The translations under genes were made by a program, and so were the position numbers. Positions 5,202-6,503 of a DNA stretch of 6,503 bases are shown here, one piece after another. Every line of letters begins with the position of its first letter. Position 1 is the first letter of the stretch. The stretch comes from Aquificales bacterium. Its GTDB lineage: Bacteria > Aquificota > Aquificia > Aquificales > QOAS01. A model generated the notes under the pieces. That model was not told the DNA's origin. It ran no database searches and saw nothing but the letters and a program-made list of their open reading frames with translations. The stretch lies in contig JALVTI010000121.1 of assembly GCA_027035985.1 (NCBI GenBank), positions 1-6,503 on the forward strand, in the 5' to 3' direction.

Positions 5202-6444
5202 AGGCACCATACTTTTTAAGCCTGCCGGCGTGCGCCAAGGCGAGTTGCATAATCTTGTATCCGGGGATAATACCCAATTCCCCGCGCAGGCACTCCCTTT
5301 CGGAGAAGCCGCAGGAGGTCTGTCCCAAGACGTATTTGGAATGGATTAGTAGCGGAACGGGGTGCCAGGAATGTCCTTTCATAACGCAAGGGGTGGAGTG
5401 GTCGCCGGTGATGATTAGCACGTCCGGTTTCAGCTCCAATATTTTGGGAAGCTCGCGGTCGAACTCCTCGAGAACCCTAACCTTACCTTCGACATTCCCG
5501 TCTTCGCCGTGGGAGTCGGTTTTCTTCACGTGGAAGAAGAAAAAGTCGTAGTCGTTCCAAACCCTCTTTAAGGTCTCTATCTCATCGGCTATAGTTTCCC
5601 CTTTGAAGTTTACCTCCTTCATCCCAACCAATTTGGCGAGACCCTTATACATCGGATAGACAGCTATTGCGGCGGCTTTTAGCCCGTATCTCTCCTCAAA
5701 GGGTTCGATATCGGGTTTTTGCGCCACACCCCTAAAGAGTAGGTAGTTAGCTTTAGGTTCGTCTTTAATTATTTCGGCTATCTTCCTGGAAAGCTCGTTT
5801 ATAATTTCGGCAACCCTTTGGGCGTTGGGGTTCTCCCCTTTAGCCTCGAGGGGAGGAACGTCGGTCTGTTGGGGGTCTGTGTCGTTAACCCTATCGCTTC
5901 CGGGGGGCAGAGGCTCGGGAAATCTCAAAACAATGGCAACCCTGTGTTCGCGACCGCTTTCTATCTCAACCTTAACACCGTCTATCTCTTTAATATGCTC
6001 GGTTATCTTTTTAACAATCCGTTGATTTTCCTCGGTCGGAATTCTGCCCGCACGGCGGTCAACGATTATCGGGGTATCACCCTCATACCTTACCGTTGCG
6101 AAGTTCCCCCTTATCGCTATATCTCTCTCGGTGACCTCCATACCGAGACCGAGCGCCTCGAGAATTCCCCTTCCAATCTCGTATTTGGTGGGGTCGTAGC
6201 CAAAGAGCGCCAGATGTCCGGGACCGCTTCCGGGGGTAATTCCGTAGTCGACCGGTATGTGCATACCGCAGGCGCTTCTGTAGGCGAGCTTATCGAGGTT
6301 GGGGGTATTTGCCAACTCCAATTCGGTCTTTCCGCTTTCATCGACCGGAAGCCCTCCGAGACCGTCGAGAACCACTAGGAGGATTTTGGAATCGTTTTTC
6401 TCCAAAAGGGGTTTCAAATTAAATTCACTTCCGTTGCCCGGCAT
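5200..6444 (-). CDS. apgM: archaeal-type cofactor-independent phosphoglycerate mutase
   Basis: ApgM interconverts 3- and 2-phosphoglycerate in glycolysis and gluconeogenesis without 2,3-bisphosphoglycerate. It belongs to the alkaline-phosphatase superfamily (COG3635), the form usual in archaea and known in some deep-branching bacteria. The 414 residues fit the family. Visible metal and active-site marks are Asp27 in VVLDGLGG, the likely phosphorylated Ser73 in TPGSGPGHLALFGYDP, HVKKTDSHGEDG (305-316) with Asp310 and His312, TGDHSTPC (346-353) with Asp348 and His349, and GHSWHPVP (357-364). ATG at 6444 follows an in-frame TAG by two codons. It gives about 19 residues before the first core strand KILLVVLDG, longer than many archaeal relatives, which begin almost at this strand. 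AAGGGG (near 6458-6463) is 13 bases from the ATG, weak. It is the first gene of the minus-strand series seen here. Confidence 0.96.
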   Translation of the reverse strand: MPGNGSEFNLKPLLEKNDSKILLVVLDGLGGLPVDESGKTELELANTPNLDKLAYRSACGMHIPVDYGITPGSGPGHLALFGYDPTKYEIGRGILEALGLGMEVTERDIAIRGNFATVRYEGDTPIIVDRRAGRIPTEENQRIVKKITEHIKEIDGVKVEIESGREHRVAIVLRFPEPLPPGSDRVNDTDPQQTDVPPLEAKGENPNAQRVAEIINELSRKIAEIIKDEPKANYLLFRGVAQKPDIEPFEERYGLKAAAIAVYPMYKGLAKLVGMKEVNFKGETIADEIETLKRVWNDYDFFFFHVKKTDSHGEDGNVEGKVRVLEEFDRELPKILELKPDVLIITGDHSTPCVMKGHSWHPVPLLIHSKYVLGQTSCGFSERECLRGELGIIPGYKIMQLALAHAGRLKKYGA

Positions 6445-6503
6445 AGGTTTCTATTTTCCCCTTGAGAGGATTTATTTTTAGACATAACCATTTAGGGAAC
6501 CGG
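6445..6503 (-). other. upstream region of apgM, cut by the window edge
   Basis: These 59 bases precede apgM. On the minus strand they contain an AT-rich stretch TCTAAAAATAAAT and a weak ribosome site AAGGGG. No certain promoter or end of an upstream gene can be named. A TAA near 6490-6492 could be the stop of a preceding gene, but too little of that frame is visible to judge. Confidence 0.3.

Noticed and set aside
5818..6378. 186-residue plus-strand ORF antisense to apgM
   Set aside because: It lies entirely within apgM, whose motifs are conserved over this stretch. The translation has no recognisable domain, and long antisense ORFs are common opposite coding sequence.
6417..6485. Short minus-strand ORF (about 23 codons from ATG 6485) overlapping the apgM start
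   Set aside because: It has no ribosome site, its composition is unremarkable, and it is in a different frame from apgM; probably chance.

Overview
The window looks like a compact chromosomal segment from a thermophilic bacterium, most likely of the Aquificota (Aquifex/Hydrogenobacter-like). This is inferred, not proven. The reasons are an archaeal-type phosphoglycerate mutase in an otherwise bacterial gene set, a fused MoaC-MogA protein, short forms of MinC and SppA, frequent AGG/AGA arginine and ATA isoleucine codons, lysine/glutamate-rich proteins, and genes packed with little or no space between them. No mobile element, CRISPR array, rRNA or tRNA was seen.

Layout, left to right. (1) The 3' part of a plus-strand gene for a CNNM/CorC-type membrane protein runs in from the left edge and stops at 834. 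(2) clpP lies convergent to it on the minus strand (840-1451); both stop codons lie within one short inverted repeat. (3) A 241-bp divergent spacer (1452-1692) separates clpP from moaCB. It holds several short hairpins, an inverted repeat next to the moaCB ribosome site, and a possible 39-codon ORF whose stop overlaps the moaCB start as ATGA. (4) moaCB (1693-2604, plus) encodes a bifunctional molybdenum cofactor enzyme. (5) Four minus-strand genes follow, read from right to left: apgM (6444-5200), sppA (5152-4277), minC (4232-3600) and a COG2187 kinase-like gene (3587-2601). The last one overlaps the tail of moaCB by 4 bp.

The four minus-strand genes are spaced 47, 44 and 12 bp apart and could be one transcription unit. 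However, a short GC hairpin lies just after apgM and a TATAAA box lies ahead of minC, so internal ends and starts are possible. Functionally the unit mixes glycolysis/gluconeogenesis (ApgM), membrane peptide turnover (SppA), placement of the division site (MinC) and an uncharacterised kinase. Together with ClpP and MoaCB this is mostly housekeeping.

No clearly new biological system is visible. The items most worth a second look are the clpP-moaCB spacer with its possible coupled small ORF, the stand-alone COG2187 kinase beside minC, and the C(UUCG)G hairpin whose terminator-like polarity faces against the genes.
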